64,000 nt of DNA from Bradyrhizobium sp. Arg816 (GCF_029989365.1 NZ_JAPRAQ010000006.1:62001-126000), one strand, 5' to 3'. Shown: positions 8,517-17,365, counted from the first letter of the stretch. Notes: generated from the sequence alone by a model not told the origin. Made by a program: numbers and translations.

Positions 8517-9362
8517 TCAATTACAGGGCTTGCTGTCCTTGACGTCGAACTTGCCCATCGCGCCGGAGATGACGAAATCGTTGTAATCGAGCACGAGCTG
8601 GCGCGAAACGCCGTTTTCGTAGAGCTCGAACGCCATCGCGTAGACCGGCGTCTGCTCGCCTTCCTTCTGCTGGGCGTCGCGGTCGAAATAGCTGACGGTG
8701 ATCGGCCAGCGCTTGAGCGACTTCATGTGCTCGTCCGTGGTCGACGGGTCGGCCGAGGTGGCGCGCTCGGCGGGAATCGGCTGACCGATCACGGTCAGCG
8801 TGTTGTAGACTTTCTGGCCGTCGTCGGAGCCGTCATACACCGACAGCTCGAGCAACGACTTGCCGTCCTTGGCCGCGGCAATGATGCGCTGGATCTGCTC
8901 GGTCGGGAACACGATCTTGCCGTCGAGCGTGAAATTCTTCGGCGCCGGCAGCTTCAGCTTGACGTTGATGTGGTCGCCGTCGCGCTCGGCCGAACCGTCG
9001 ACCCGGCCGGCATCGGCCTCGTTCATCCGCGTCTCGATCTTGAAGCGGTAGCTTTTTCCCGCGGCGTCCTCCCAGGAGTTGGAGCGGAGGTCGCTCAGCG
9101 TGAGCTTGCCCTCGCCGCTGTCGAGCTCGGAGACCTGGCGGAATTCGGAGGTGTAGCCCTCGCACGAACTTCCCGTGAAATTGTAGAGGATGCGGCCGCG
9201 CGCGCTGTTGACCGAGTTGGAGCGCGATTTGACAAGGCTGAGGTCATAGAGCGCCTGGTGCGCGAGGAACGGACCGCTGGCAGCCTGCACTCCCCCGCCT
9301 GCGCCGAAAGCAGCCGCCGCGAGCGCCATCACACTGAGCGAAGTCCGGAAAAGGTGCACCAT
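8517..9362 (-). CDS. eipB: Cell-envelope integrity protein EipB (DUF1849)
   Basis: A 281-residue periplasmic protein with an N-terminal signal peptide (S-V-M-A-L-A-A-A-A-F-G-A-G-G then A-A-S). The mature part is beta-rich with two conserved cysteines, one in S-S-C-E-G-Y and one at the extreme C-terminus (K-P-C-N), which form the disulfide known in Brucella EipB. EipB forms a beta-spiral like the LolB/LppX lipid-binding folds and is needed for envelope homeostasis. Length and cysteine positions match the family. It is monocistronic, in a divergent arrangement with the next RidA gene. Confidence 0.88.
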   Translation of the reverse strand: MVHLFRTSLSVMALAAAAFGAGGGVQAASGPFLAHQALYDLSLVKSRSNSVNSARGRILYNFTGSSCEGYTSEFRQVSELDSGEGKLTLSDLRSNSWEDAAGKSYRFKIETRMNEADAGRVDGSAERDGDHINVKLKLPAPKNFTLDGKIVFPTEQIQRIIAAAKDGKSLLELSVYDGSDDGQKVYNTLTVIGQPIPAERATSADPSTTDEHMKSLKRWPITVSYFDRDAQQKEGEQTPVYAMAFELYENGVSRQLVLDYNDFVISGAMGKFDVKDSKPCN

Positions 9363-9595
9363 GTGTCATCCCTGGGGAAAGCGCAGATTCGACATTTTAA
9401 TGACCGTTCCATTGCGTCGCAACTGAGGCCGTTTCACGTAAAGTTGCGGCCCCCGCCTTGAACCTGCTGCTTGGCCACAACAAAATGCAGTCGTCCCGGT
9501 TGCTTGCATGTGGCGGCTCGATGGGCGAAACAGGGCGCGCCCGGCCCCCAAACGGACGCAGCCGGGCGGATGAAATTTGGACAACGAGGTCGAAC

Positions 9596-10063
9596 ATGGC
9601 GGGCACGGTCGAGCAAAAACTGGCGGAACAGGGCATCAAGCTGCACGAGGCCCCTACCCCTGTCGCCAATTACGTGCCGTTCGTGCGCACCGGTAACCTG
9701 CTATTCGTCTCCGGCCAGGTCTGTTTCGACCCCGCCGGCAAGCTGATCGCCAAGGGCAAGCTCGGTGCCGGCGTTTCGATCGAAGACGGTGCCGCGGCGG
9801 CGCGCGGCTGCGCCGTCAATCTGCTGGCCCAGGTCAAGGCGGCGCTCGGCGACCTCGACAAGGTCGTGCGCGTGGTGCGCCTCGGCGGCTTCATCAACTC
9901 GGCACCCGACTTCCTGGACGGGCCGAAGGTGCTGAACGGCGCCTCCGACCTGATGGTAGCCGCCTTCGGTGACAAGGGCCGCCACGCCCGCACCACCGTC
10001 GGCGTCGCCTCGCTGCCCGCGGATGCGGCGGTCGAGGTCGAAGGCGTGTTCGAGGTCGCCTGA
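9596..10063 (+). CDS. RidA family protein (YjgF type)
   Basis: A 155-residue RidA-fold protein. Unlike the copy at 7.9 kb it keeps Arg in the H-A-R-T-T-V-G-V segment, so imine/enamine hydrolysis is chemically possible. The F-V-S-G-Q-V motif of strand 2 is intact. The ATG at 9596 is chosen because GAGG lies upstream and the family N-terminus begins here. A glycerophosphodiesterase gene follows 16 bases after the stop, so the two are probably one operon. Confidence 0.88.
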   Translation: MAGTVEQKLAEQGIKLHEAPTPVANYVPFVRTGNLLFVSGQVCFDPAGKLIAKGKLGAGVSIEDGAAAARGCAVNLLAQVKAALGDLDKVVRVVRLGGFINSAPDFLDGPKVLNGASDLMVAAFGDKGRHARTTVGVASLPADAAVEVEGVFEVA

Positions 10064-10079
10064 CACGGAGCTGACGGCG

Positions 10080-10826
10080 TTGCGCGCTCCTGATTGGCTG
10101 ACAGCCCGGCCGGTCGCCCATCGCGGCCTGCATGACATTTCGCGCGGCATCGTCGAGAACATGCCGGGCGCGGTGCAGGCTGCCATCGCGGGCAATTTCT
10201 CGATCGAGGTCGACATCCAGCTCTCCGCCGACGGCGAGGCCATGGTGCATCATGACCACGCGCTCGGCCGCCTCACCGAGGCCGCCGGCGAGGTGGTCGA
10301 GAAGACCGCGGCCGAGCTGAAGGCGGTCAAGTTCAAAGACACGGACGAGCGGATGATGTCGCTCAGCGATCTCTGCGCCATGGTCGCCGGCCGCGTGCCG
10401 CTGGTGATCGAGGTGAAGAGCCATTTTGGCGGCGACCGCAAGCTGGTGAAGCGGATGGCCGAGGTGCTGTCGTCCTACCAGGGCCCCGCCGTCGGCATGT
10501 CGTTCGATCCCGACCAGGTGCTGGCGCTGCGTGAGCTGTTGCCCTCCCGCCCGCGCGGCATCGTCGCGCAGCGGACCTACGAGGACGAGTACTGGGCGAA
10601 GCTGGCGCAGGCGCAGCGCGACAGCATGCTGTACCTGCGCCACGGCTTTCAGACCCAGCCGCATTTCGTCGCCTTCAAGGTCGACCATCTGCCGGCCCCC
10701 GCCCCCTGGATCGCCCGCAACGTCCTCGGCTGCGCCCTGCTCGGCTGGACCGTGCGCACCCCGGAGCAGCGGACGCGGGTCGGGCAATATGCGGATCAGA
10801 TGATCTTTGAGGGGTTCGTGCCGTAG
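10080..10826 (+). CDS. Glycerophosphodiester phosphodiesterase
   Basis: A 248-residue GDPD-fold enzyme that cleaves deacylated phospholipids to sn-glycerol 3-phosphate and an alcohol. Metal and catalytic residues are visible: H-R-G in V-A-H-R-G-L-H-D, E and D in I-E-V-D-I-Q, and His in M-V-H-H-D-H. The remaining barrel motifs E-V-K-S and F-K-V-D-H follow. TTG at 10080, with CGGAG upstream, fits the usual family N-terminus; an earlier in-frame start inside the RidA gene cannot be excluded. No signal peptide, so cytoplasmic. Confidence 0.88.
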   Translation: MRAPDWLTARPVAHRGLHDISRGIVENMPGAVQAAIAGNFSIEVDIQLSADGEAMVHHDHALGRLTEAAGEVVEKTAAELKAVKFKDTDERMMSLSDLCAMVAGRVPLVIEVKSHFGGDRKLVKRMAEVLSSYQGPAVGMSFDPDQVLALRELLPSRPRGIVAQRTYEDEYWAKLAQAQRDSMLYLRHGFQTQPHFVAFKVDHLPAPAPWIARNVLGCALLGWTVRTPEQRTRVGQYADQMIFEGFVP

Positions 10827-10882
10827 GGCTTGCTGTTCCCGCCCTCTTGAAGTCACTGCTGCAATGCACGATCTTGGGCACG

Positions 10883-12124
10883 ATGGCATCATCTGAAATC
10901 ACACTCGAGGCTGTACCCTCGATTGGCGAGGTATCTGCCGAGGATTGGGACGCCTGTGCCAATCCCGACAAGGCTTGCAACGGGCATGGCGCCGGAACTT
11001 CATCCGGGCTTCCAGGCGATTCCCTCGGCCTCTCAAAACCCGCCTATAACCCGTTCGTCTCGCACGCGTTTTTATCCGCAATTGAGAAATCGGGTTCGGC
11101 CACCATCCGCACCGGCTGGGGGCCGCGGCATCTGGTGGCTAAGGTCGATGGCCGCGTCGCCGGGGTCGTGCCCTGCTATCTGAAATCGCATTCCCAAGGC
11201 GAGTACGTCTTCGACCGCGGCTGGGCGGACGCCTATGAGCGCGCAGGTGGACGCTACTATCCGAAACTCCAGGTCTCGGTGCCCTTCACCCCGGCCACAG
11301 GGCCCCGGCTGCTGGTCCGCGACGGCGTCGATCGCGAGCGCATCGCGGAGACGCTGGCGAGCGGGTTGGTGGCGCTATGCGGCGTCAGCAAGGCCTCCTC
11401 GGTGCACGTGACCTTCGCGCGTGAGGGGGAGTGGAAACGGCTCGCCGGGCACGGCTTCCTCCAGCGCACCGATCAGCAGTTCCACTGGCGCAACGAGGGA
11501 TTTGCGACCTTCGACGATTTCCTCACCACGCTCAATTCGCGCCACCGCAAATCGATCAAGCGCGAGCGGCGCGATGCGCTTGCCGGCGGCATCACCATCC
11601 ACTGGCTCACCGGCAGCGACATCACCGAGGATGCCTGGGACGCCTTCTTCCAATTCTACATGGAGACCGGCTCGCGCAAATGGGGCCGGCCTTATCTCAC
11701 CCGCGAATTCTTCTCGCTGATCGGCGAGAGCATGAGCCAGGACGTGCTGCTGGTGATGGCCCGCCGCAACGGCCGCTGGATCGCGGGCGCGATCAACTTC
11801 ATCGGCTCGGATACGCTGTTCGGCCGCAACTGGGGCGCGGTCGAGCATCATCCGTTCCTGCATTTCGAAGTTTGCTACTATCAGGCGATCGATTTCGCGA
11901 TCAAACACGGCCTCGACAACGTCGAGGCCGGCGCGCAGGGCGAGCACAAGATCGCGCGCGGCTACCTGCCGAAGACGACCCATTCCGCGCACTTCATCGC
12001 CGATCCCGGCCTGCGCCGCGCCATCGACGATTACCTCAAGCGCGAGCGTGCCTATGTCGCCGAGGCCGGGCGGGAGCTGGCCGAGCTCGGCCCGTTCCGG
12101 AAAGGCGTCGACGAGGCGCCTTGA
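10883..12124 (+). CDS. FemAB-like GNAT-fold protein (DUF482)
   Basis: A 413-residue member of the peptidoglycan biosynthesis/recognition (DUF482, COG3146) family with two GNAT-like lobes. Typical segments are Y-N-P-F-V-S-H-A-F-L near residue 60, R-H-R-K-S-I-K-R-E-R-R near 225 and V-E-A-G-A-Q-G-E-H-K near 350. The family is predicted to transfer acyl or aminoacyl groups, but substrates are unproven. ATG at 10883 is preferred over an upstream in-frame ATG at 10847. It lies about 50 bases after the phosphodiesterase and before a HIT gene on the same strand. Confidence 0.85.
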   Translation: MASSEITLEAVPSIGEVSAEDWDACANPDKACNGHGAGTSSGLPGDSLGLSKPAYNPFVSHAFLSAIEKSGSATIRTGWGPRHLVAKVDGRVAGVVPCYLKSHSQGEYVFDRGWADAYERAGGRYYPKLQVSVPFTPATGPRLLVRDGVDRERIAETLASGLVALCGVSKASSVHVTFAREGEWKRLAGHGFLQRTDQQFHWRNEGFATFDDFLTTLNSRHRKSIKRERRDALAGGITIHWLTGSDITEDAWDAFFQFYMETGSRKWGRPYLTREFFSLIGESMSQDVLLVMARRNGRWIAGAINFIGSDTLFGRNWGAVEHHPFLHFEVCYYQAIDFAIKHGLDNVEAGAQGEHKIARGYLPKTTHSAHFIADPGLRRAIDDYLKRERAYVAEAGRELAELGPFRKGVDEAP

Positions 12125-12172
12125 CGGTTTGCCGTGGCTGGTGACAGTAAGCGCAAAATTCGAGGAGCCGCC

Positions 12173-12601
12173 ATGACCGCCTACGACCCCAACAACATCT
12201 TCGCAAAGATCCTGCGCGGCGAGTTTTCCTGCCACAAGGTCTATGAGGACGAGCATGTGCTGGCTTTCCTCGACATCATGCCGCGGGTATCGGGCCATAC
12301 GCTGGTGATCCCGAAGGCCCCTGCCCGCAACATCCTCGACATCAAGCCTGATGACTACGCCCACGTCGCCCGCGGCGCGCACAAGATCGCGGCGGCCGCG
12401 ATGAAAGCGTTCGAGGCCGACGGCATCACCGTCCAGCAGTTCAACGAGCCCGCCGGCGGCCAGGTGGTGTTTCATCTCCACATGCACGTGATGCCGCGCC
12501 ACGACGGCGTGGCGATGCTGCCGCCCGCCAGCCGCAAGGAAGACGTCAAGGTCCTGCAAGAGAACGCGGCCAAGCTGATCGCGGCGCTGAAGGCGGGGTA
12601 G
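12173..12601 (+). CDS. HIT family hydrolase
   Basis: A 142-residue histidine-triad protein. The catalytic H-L-H-M-H-V motif lies near residues 101-106, with F-N-E-P-A-G-G-Q ahead of it. Family members hydrolyse nucleoside phosphoramidates and dinucleotides in the cytoplasm. The ATG is preceded by GAGGAG. It follows the DUF482 gene by 48 bases and ends beside a palindromic repeat. Confidence 0.92.
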   Translation: MTAYDPNNIFAKILRGEFSCHKVYEDEHVLAFLDIMPRVSGHTLVIPKAPARNILDIKPDDYAHVARGAHKIAAAAMKAFEADGITVQQFNEPAGGQVVFHLHMHVMPRHDGVAMLPPASRKEDVKVLQENAAKLIAALKAG

Positions 12602-12613
12602 ATATCAGCGCTG

Positions 12614-12678
12614 TAGCCCGGATGGAGCGAAGCGTAATCCGGGACCTCCCCGCATTCCGCTGCGCTCCATGCGGGCTA
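12614..12678. repeat. Dispersed palindromic repeat, GGATGGAGC family (second copy)
   Basis: Ends TAGCCCGGATGGAGC and GCTCCATGCGGGCTA form an inverted repeat with one mismatch. It is the same family as 7809-7888 and sits between the convergent HIT and trmO genes. Confidence 0.72.
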
Positions 12679-12690
12679 CGATCGCGCCCC

Positions 12691-13182
12691 TCACTCCGTC
12701 TGAAAATCCCCTGCTTGCGGGGCGGCCAGCGGCGTGAATTCGCAACGATCTGGCTTGATGTCGATCAGCGGCGTGTTGTCGATGCAGTCGAGCCCGCGCA
12801 CCAGAATCGCATTGCCCTCGATACCGACGAGCTTGACGATCGAGGTCCCGATCGGATTGGGCCGAACCGGTGAGCGCAGCGAAAACGTGCCGCGGGTCTT
12901 CTCGTTGTTCTTCGGGCTTTGCAGGACGATGTCGCGGCGCGACTTGTCGAGCCAGTAGAGCACCTCGAGATTGCTGTAGAAATCGACGCCCTTGATGGCC
13001 GGCACGAACGGCTCGAAGATCTCGAGCCGGCACACCGGGCCGTCCTGACGTCCCTGTCGCGGCGTCTCCATCCGCGAGGTCCAGGGCGTGCGGATGCGGC
13101 CGATGAAGACGAGGCCGGCATCCTCCGTCGACGGCAACTCGATGGCGACCTCACCCTCGCGGAGCTCGTTTTCGCGAACCAT
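12691..13182 (-). CDS. trmO: tRNA (adenine37-N6)-methyltransferase TrmO
   Basis: A 163-residue YaeB/TsaA-like protein that methylates N6-threonylcarbamoyladenosine-37 of tRNA using S-adenosylmethionine. The signature R-P-N-P-I-G-T-S-I-V near residues 107-116 and G-L-D-C-I-D-N-T-P-L-I-D-I-K-P near 130 are intact. It is shorter than the E. coli enzyme because it has only the single-sheeted beta-barrel domain, as many homologues do. Downstream of azlCD in opposite transcription blocks, probably monocistronic. Confidence 0.88.
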   Translation of the reverse strand: MVRENELREGEVAIELPSTEDAGLVFIGRIRTPWTSRMETPRQGRQDGPVCRLEIFEPFVPAIKGVDFYSNLEVLYWLDKSRRDIVLQSPKNNEKTRGTFSLRSPVRPNPIGTSIVKLVGIEGNAILVRGLDCIDNTPLIDIKPDRCEFTPLAAPQAGDFQTE

Positions 13183-13213
13183 ATTTCCAGTTCCTTGCTG
13201 TTCGCCGGTGGTT

Positions 13214-13564
13214 TTAGCCTAACCACCACTTCCCGGCCAGCATGAAGACTTCGCCTGTGACCACGCCCGCGAAGATCGAGCGGCGGGTCAGCAGGAAGAC
13301 GACGAGGCCTGCGCCGACCGCGCCATAGCGCAAGACGTCAGGCACGCTTGCCAACGCCCCCGGCGGCTCGACCACGATCTGGGCGATGACGCCGGCCAGG
13401 ATCGCGGTGGCAACCGCCCTCACCCAGACCAGGAGCTCGGAGCCCTCGTCGATGCCGCCGCCGAACCAAAGGCCCAGCATGCGCCATATCTGGTTGGGAA
13501 CAACGCCGGCGACGAACAGCACGACAAGCGCATGCCAGTCGCCGATGAGCTGCGCAGCGCTCAT
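13214..13564 (-). CDS. azlD: AzlD family small membrane subunit
   Basis: A 116-residue protein with about four hydrophobic segments. AzlD is the small partner of AzlC in branched-chain amino acid export. The core P-N-Q-I-W-R and the G-V-V-T-G-E-V tail are family-like. Its start overlaps the azlC stop by four bases (ATGA), so translation is coupled and a heteromeric exporter is expected. Confidence 0.88.
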   Translation of the reverse strand: MSAAQLIGDWHALVVLFVAGVVPNQIWRMLGLWFGGGIDEGSELLVWVRAVATAILAGVIAQIVVEPPGALASVPDVLRYGAVGAGLVVFLLTRRSIFAGVVTGEVFMLAGKWWLG

Positions 13565-14301
13565 GCGCGCACCTCCCGCCACCAATGCACGCCATAGGCG
13601 ATCGTGCCGGCCACGAGGCCGCTGACGAGGATGTCGAGGCCGGAGTTCATCTTCGCGGCAATCGGATAGAGCAGAACCCCGAGCGTCAGCGCGACGACGT
13701 CGGCGACCTCGCGGCTGTTGCGCGCGGTCGAGAACAGGAACGACAGCGGCGTCAGCATCAGGATCGCCGCGCCAAGCGTCTGCGTCAGGTTGGCGGCAAG
13801 GAAATAGCCAACCGTGTTGGCGGTGAGGCATACCGAGACCAGGCCGAAGCCAAGTCCGTTCACGAAGGCGATCCGCCGCTCGCGCGGCACCTGCGGCAGG
13901 AAGCGATGACATTCGACCCACAGCGTCACGGCGGTGAGGTGCGCCGCAAAGAACAGCTCGCGCCGCTTGGTGGTCGGCGTGCGCATCAGGGGCAGCACCG
14001 AGACCACCATCGGGAACAGCCGGATCGCGCTGACCGTCACCGCAATCGCCGACTGGATGATGGTGGCGCCCGAGCCGAGCGTCGTGATCAGGATGATCTG
14101 CGCTGGACCTGCCCAGACGAACAGCGTCGAGCAGAGCGCCCAAAGCAGGCTGAAATGGGTGTCGTGGGCGAGTGCGCCGATGCCGAGGTAGGTCGCGAAC
14201 AGGACAAGCGTGAGGATCGTCTGCGTGATCGAGCGCAGCCCCCACGCAAAGGCTCGCCAGGGACTTTGCCATTGAGGTGAATCGAGCGGAGGAAGCGCCA
14301 C
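13561..14301 (-). CDS. azlC: AzlC family branched-chain amino acid exporter, large subunit
   Basis: A 246-residue inner-membrane protein with about seven hydrophobic segments. The S-L-L-W-A-L-C-S-T-L-F-V-W-A-G-P-A-Q segment is the conserved AzlC N-terminal region. With the overlapping azlD gene it should export branched-chain amino acids or analogues. A Lrp-type regulator, often nearby in other genomes, is not seen here. Confidence 0.9.
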   Translation of the reverse strand: MALPPLDSPQWQSPWRAFAWGLRSITQTILTLVLFATYLGIGALAHDTHFSLLWALCSTLFVWAGPAQIILITTLGSGATIIQSAIAVTVSAIRLFPMVVSVLPLMRTPTTKRRELFFAAHLTAVTLWVECHRFLPQVPRERRIAFVNGLGFGLVSVCLTANTVGYFLAANLTQTLGAAILMLTPLSFLFSTARNSREVADVVALTLGVLLYPIAAKMNSGLDILVSGLVAGTIAYGVHWWREVRA

Positions 14302-14408
14302 GGGGAGTTTTGGTCGGGGTTGCGGAATCGTGCCCGCATAACGGGCAATGCCGCGGCCGACGTCAAGGAAGCGCGCGGCGGGGCTGGCATGCGCGGGGGA
14401 GAAGTCCC

Positions 14409-15431
14409 CTATCCGCTCACACCCCGGTTCTTCAGCACGAAGCAGGCACCGCCGGCCTTCCGTATCCGATTACACAGATCATCCGCCTCGCTACGCGTAT
14501 CCGCGCCAATGCGCACCTGATAGAACGCACGCGTGCCGCGGCTGCGCATCACCGAACTCAGCAGGCTCGGATCGCGCTCGCCGATCACCGCGGTCAGCCG
14601 CGTGACGGCGCGGGAATACATCGCCAGCGCCCGGTTGCGGTCGAAGCCGGCAGCGAGCTGTACGCCCCAGATCTTTGCGGCAGCGAGCTCCACATGCTGT
14701 TCGAGCTCGGCGACGAAGGCATTCGGCGCGCGCTTCAGAAGCGCCATGAGATCGCGGCAGCTGGTCGGCGGCGAACTCGGCGGCCCCTTGCCGGTCGCTC
14801 CCGCCTTGGCCCAGGCATCGACGCTCGTGCCGGTGATGGCATAGACGTAGTTGCGGGTCTGCTCCGGCATCGGACCGGTGCCCGCGAGCCATTCCTGCAC
14901 CCGGCGCGGGCCGGCGTTGTAGGCAGCAGCCGCAAGACCGAGATTGCCGAACTGGTTGCGCAGCTCGTTCAGAAACTCCGCCGACTTCGGCAGCGCCTGC
15001 ACCGGATTGAAGGGATTGAGCAGCCCGCGCTCGCTGGCAGTACCCGGCATGAACTGCGCGATCCCCTGCGCATGCTCGCCGCTGCGCGTCATGGGCCCCA
15101 CGGCATCGGCCTGGAAGCGGCTCTCCTGCCAGATCACGCGGGCGAAGAATTCCAGCGGCAAATTGGCATCCCGTGCGGCGGCCTCGACGATCAGGCAGAT
15201 CGACTCCCGCGTATCGCTCTCGCGCGCATCCGCAGGCTTTGGCGGCGGCATCGCGAGCTCCTCGACGCTGGGGACGGCGATATTGGTCTTCGCGGGCGAA
15301 CTGTCCCACGCCACCACCCGTGTCGCCGAGACGAGCAGTGCAGCGATGGTGAGCGATGCAATTCGCGTCAGCCGTGCCCAAGCATCGCTGTGGCGCGCTC
15401 CGGCGCGGCATGCAACAAGATCATGTGCCAT
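14409..15431 (-). CDS. Lytic transglycosylase with C-terminal SPOR-like tail
   Basis: A 340-residue secreted SLT-type enzyme. After a signal region (I-A-S-L-T-I-A-A-L-L-V-S-A) comes the lysozyme-like domain with catalytic Glu in W-Q-E-S-R-F, then G-I-A-Q-F-M-P-G-T-A and A-A-A-Y-N-A-G-P, all hallmarks of family 1. The end (F-Y-Q-V-R-I-G-A-D-T-R-S-E-A) resembles a SPOR repeat and may target denuded glycan at the septum. The start is uncertain: ATG at 15431 or 15449. Its start lies 39 bases from the divergent TRAP-binding gene. Confidence 0.88.
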   Translation of the reverse strand: MAHDLVACRAGARHSDAWARLTRIASLTIAALLVSATRVVAWDSSPAKTNIAVPSVEELAMPPPKPADARESDTRESICLIVEAAARDANLPLEFFARVIWQESRFQADAVGPMTRSGEHAQGIAQFMPGTASERGLLNPFNPVQALPKSAEFLNELRNQFGNLGLAAAAYNAGPRRVQEWLAGTGPMPEQTRNYVYAITGTSVDAWAKAGATGKGPPSSPPTSCRDLMALLKRAPNAFVAELEQHVELAAAKIWGVQLAAGFDRNRALAMYSRAVTRLTAVIGERDPSLLSSVMRSRGTRAFYQVRIGADTRSEADDLCNRIRKAGGACFVLKNRGVSG

Positions 15432-15470
15432 GTTGTGGCATCGTGCCATGGTTCGACGAGTTGCCAATAT

Positions 15471-16487
15471 ATGCAGTTTGACCTGCTTCTCCCAATGCGC
15501 TGCCCCGCCCAAGGGATCCGCGCGATCCTCGTCCTCGTAGCCCTCGTCCTGCCCGCCGCGCCGGCCATGGCGCAAGTCAACTGGCGGATGACCACGGAAT
15601 ATCCGCAGAACAATATTTCCGGGCTCGGGCTCACCAGTTTCGCCGATCGCGTCGCGGCGCGCACAAACGGTTTCGTGACCGTAGCTAACGCTTTCGACAA
15701 CGAGCTCAAGATCAACTCGGGCGAAATGCCGCGCGCCGCGCTGGATGGTCGCATCGCCGGCGGCGACGCCTTCGCCGGCGCGCTCTCGAGCCTCGACCCG
15801 GTGTTCGGATTGTCCACCCTGCCCTTCCTGGTGCAGTCGGTCGACCTCGCCCGCGCCGCCAATCTGCGGGCGCGCCCGCTTTACGAGAAGGCGCTCGCGG
15901 CACGCGGCCTCAAGCTGCTCTATGTCACGATCTGGCCGGCCACGGGCCTCTGGTCGGACCATGCACTGGAAGGCGCCGACGCCCTGCCGAAACTGAATTT
16001 GCGGGCCTACGACGCCAACTCCGGCGAGGTCATGCGCGCAGCCGGCGCGAATGCACAGTTCCTGCCGATGGACGCGGCGCTCGCTGGCCTCAGGGAGCAC
16101 CGGCTGAATGCGTTCCTCACCTCCGGCGACGGCGGCGCGGGACGCAAGCTCTGGGACTTCCTGCCCTACTTTACAGCGATCAACTACGCGATGCCGCTCT
16201 CGATCGCCTTCGTCCGCAGCGACGCATTTGCCGAATTGTCCGAGCCGATGCAGCGCGAGGTGCTGGCCGCGGCCGCCGAGACCGAGCAAGGCCAATTCGC
16301 GCTATTGACCCATCGCACCATCGAAAACTATGCGCGCATGCGCGACAACGGCGTCCGCATCGCCGAGCCGGCGCCGGCGTCCCTCGTCGCCGCGCTCCGG
16401 AAAGCGGCAACGCCCGCGATCGCCACCTGGGAGACGCAGGCGGGCGCCGATGCCACGGCGATCGTCGAATGGGCAAGACAGCAATAG
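15471..16487 (+). CDS. TRAP transporter substrate-binding protein (DctP family), orphan
   Basis: A 338-residue periplasmic binding protein. The signal peptide is clear (A-I-L-V-L-V-A-L-V-L-P-A-A-P-A-M-A-Q) and the mature protein begins with V-N-W-R-M-T-T-E-Y. The middle contains L-N-L-R-A-Y, where DctP proteins place the carboxylate-binding Arg. No DctQ or DctM membrane genes are adjacent, so it either serves a distant permease or acts as a sensor ligand protein. ATG at 15471 or 15495. Confidence 0.85.
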   Translation: MQFDLLLPMRCPAQGIRAILVLVALVLPAAPAMAQVNWRMTTEYPQNNISGLGLTSFADRVAARTNGFVTVANAFDNELKINSGEMPRAALDGRIAGGDAFAGALSSLDPVFGLSTLPFLVQSVDLARAANLRARPLYEKALAARGLKLLYVTIWPATGLWSDHALEGADALPKLNLRAYDANSGEVMRAAGANAQFLPMDAALAGLREHRLNAFLTSGDGGAGRKLWDFLPYFTAINYAMPLSIAFVRSDAFAELSEPMQREVLAAAAETEQGQFALLTHRTIENYARMRDNGVRIAEPAPASLVAALRKAATPAIATWETQAGADATAIVEWARQQ

Positions 16488-16569
16488 AGCGAACCGTGGC
16501 GGCCGCCGGCATGCCACTGCGGTGCTGCGTTGAAACGTCCGCCAGTCCCGCCCTTCACTCGCTTCGGTC

Positions 16570-16764
16570 CTATGCCGAGACCGGCATTTCTGCGCTGATT
16601 GCGCGGTCCAGGGCATCGATCAGCATTTGAAGCTCGACGAACTTGTTCCGTGCTCGCTCGGCATTGTCACGATCAAAGGGAGCGGCCAGCACCTTCGCAT
16701 GCGTGTCCCTGTCCTCGATCATGCGATCGCGGGCCTTCTTCAATATGTCCAGTCGCTCGTTCAT
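16570..16764 (-). CDS. Small helical protein (64 aa), last gene of a small-protein operon
   Basis: A 64-residue, charged, probably all-helical protein beginning M-N-E-R-L-D-I-L-K-K-A-R-D-R with a likely amphipathic helical hairpin (E-L-Q-M-L-I-D-A-L-D-R near residue 48). No signal or membrane segment. It follows the 80-residue gene by 43 bases in the same direction. A longer in-frame start exists upstream but overlaps poorly coding sequence. Function unknown. Confidence 0.6.
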   Translation of the reverse strand: MNERLDILKKARDRMIEDRDTHAKVLAAPFDRDNAERARNKFVELQMLIDALDRAISAEMPVSA

Positions 16765-16807
16765 CTGTGCCTCTCCGCCAAATATCTGCTCGACCACGTC
16801 CAGGGCC

Positions 16808-17050
16808 TCAGTCGAAACCAGCCGGAAGCTCGCCCTTTCGGAAGAACACCGTAGGCTCATCGTCATAGTCACCCATTTCGGGATCGCCGCTGGACGAGAA
16901 CGCGACGACGCCGAGTTTGCTCAAGGCCAGTCTCTCCGCCGTGCGCAGCGCGCCGCTTTCCGACTTGCAGACGATAGGAGAGTCGGCCTTCAGATTTCCC
17001 CCCTTGCCGGCGTTGAACGCCTGCACCACGTAGGTTGTTTCGCGGACCAT
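16808..17050 (-). CDS. Small conserved-looking protein (80 aa)
   Basis: An 80-residue soluble protein starting M-V-R-E-T-T-Y-V-V-Q-A-F and containing A-L-R-T-A-E-R-L-A-L-S-K-L-G-V-V-A-F-S-S-S-G-D-P. The layout, a strand then helix A-E-R-L-A then strand V-V-A-F, suggests a small alpha/beta fold. It starts 10 bases after the secreted protein gene upstream. I do not recognise a characterised family. Confidence 0.65.
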   Translation of the reverse strand: MVRETTYVVQAFNAGKGGNLKADSPIVCKSESGALRTAERLALSKLGVVAFSSSGDPEMGDYDDEPTVFFRKGELPAGFD

Positions 17051-17060
17051 GACGGCTCCC

Positions 17061-17309
17061 TCAGCAACCGCGACAGATATTCTTGAGTTTGGCCGCCGTG
17101 CGGGCTTCTTCATCAAGGAACGGATCTTTATAGGGGGCTCGAGATACGTCCGTTTCCGACGTGGCGGGCTTCTTCGCTTGCGGCGGAAACGCGGCGTCGT
17201 AACAGGCGAGCCGTCCGCTCGTGCTCTCGATCGCGCGGCAGTCCGGCTCTTTCGCGACAGCACCTTGCACGAATGTGCCAAGCGCCAATGCGACAATAAG
17301 CATTCTCAT
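17061..17309 (-). CDS. Small secreted protein (82 aa)
   Basis: An 82-residue protein with an N-terminal signal peptide (M-L-I-V-A-L-A-L-G-T-F-V-Q-G-A-V-A). The mature part carries C-R-A-I-E-S-T-S-G-R-L-A-C-Y-D, a two-cysteine pattern with the L-A-C-Y-D ending seen in several periplasmic proteins, and another C-R-G-C at the end, so disulfides are likely. The start follows GAGGAAAG. The fourth cysteine is the last residue. Function unknown. Confidence 0.68.
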   Translation of the reverse strand: MRMLIVALALGTFVQGAVAKEPDCRAIESTSGRLACYDAAFPPQAKKPATSETDVSRAPYKDPFLDEEARTAAKLKNICRGC

Positions 17310-17365
17310 ACGGGTATCTTTCCTCGCGGAGAATCCGGGCGCGCCGTTTGACGCCCCCGCGCTCC

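Noticed and set aside
14277..15470. N-terminal extension of the TRAP-binding frame
   Set aside because: The frame is open but antisense to the transglycosylase; the signal peptide fixes the start near 15471.
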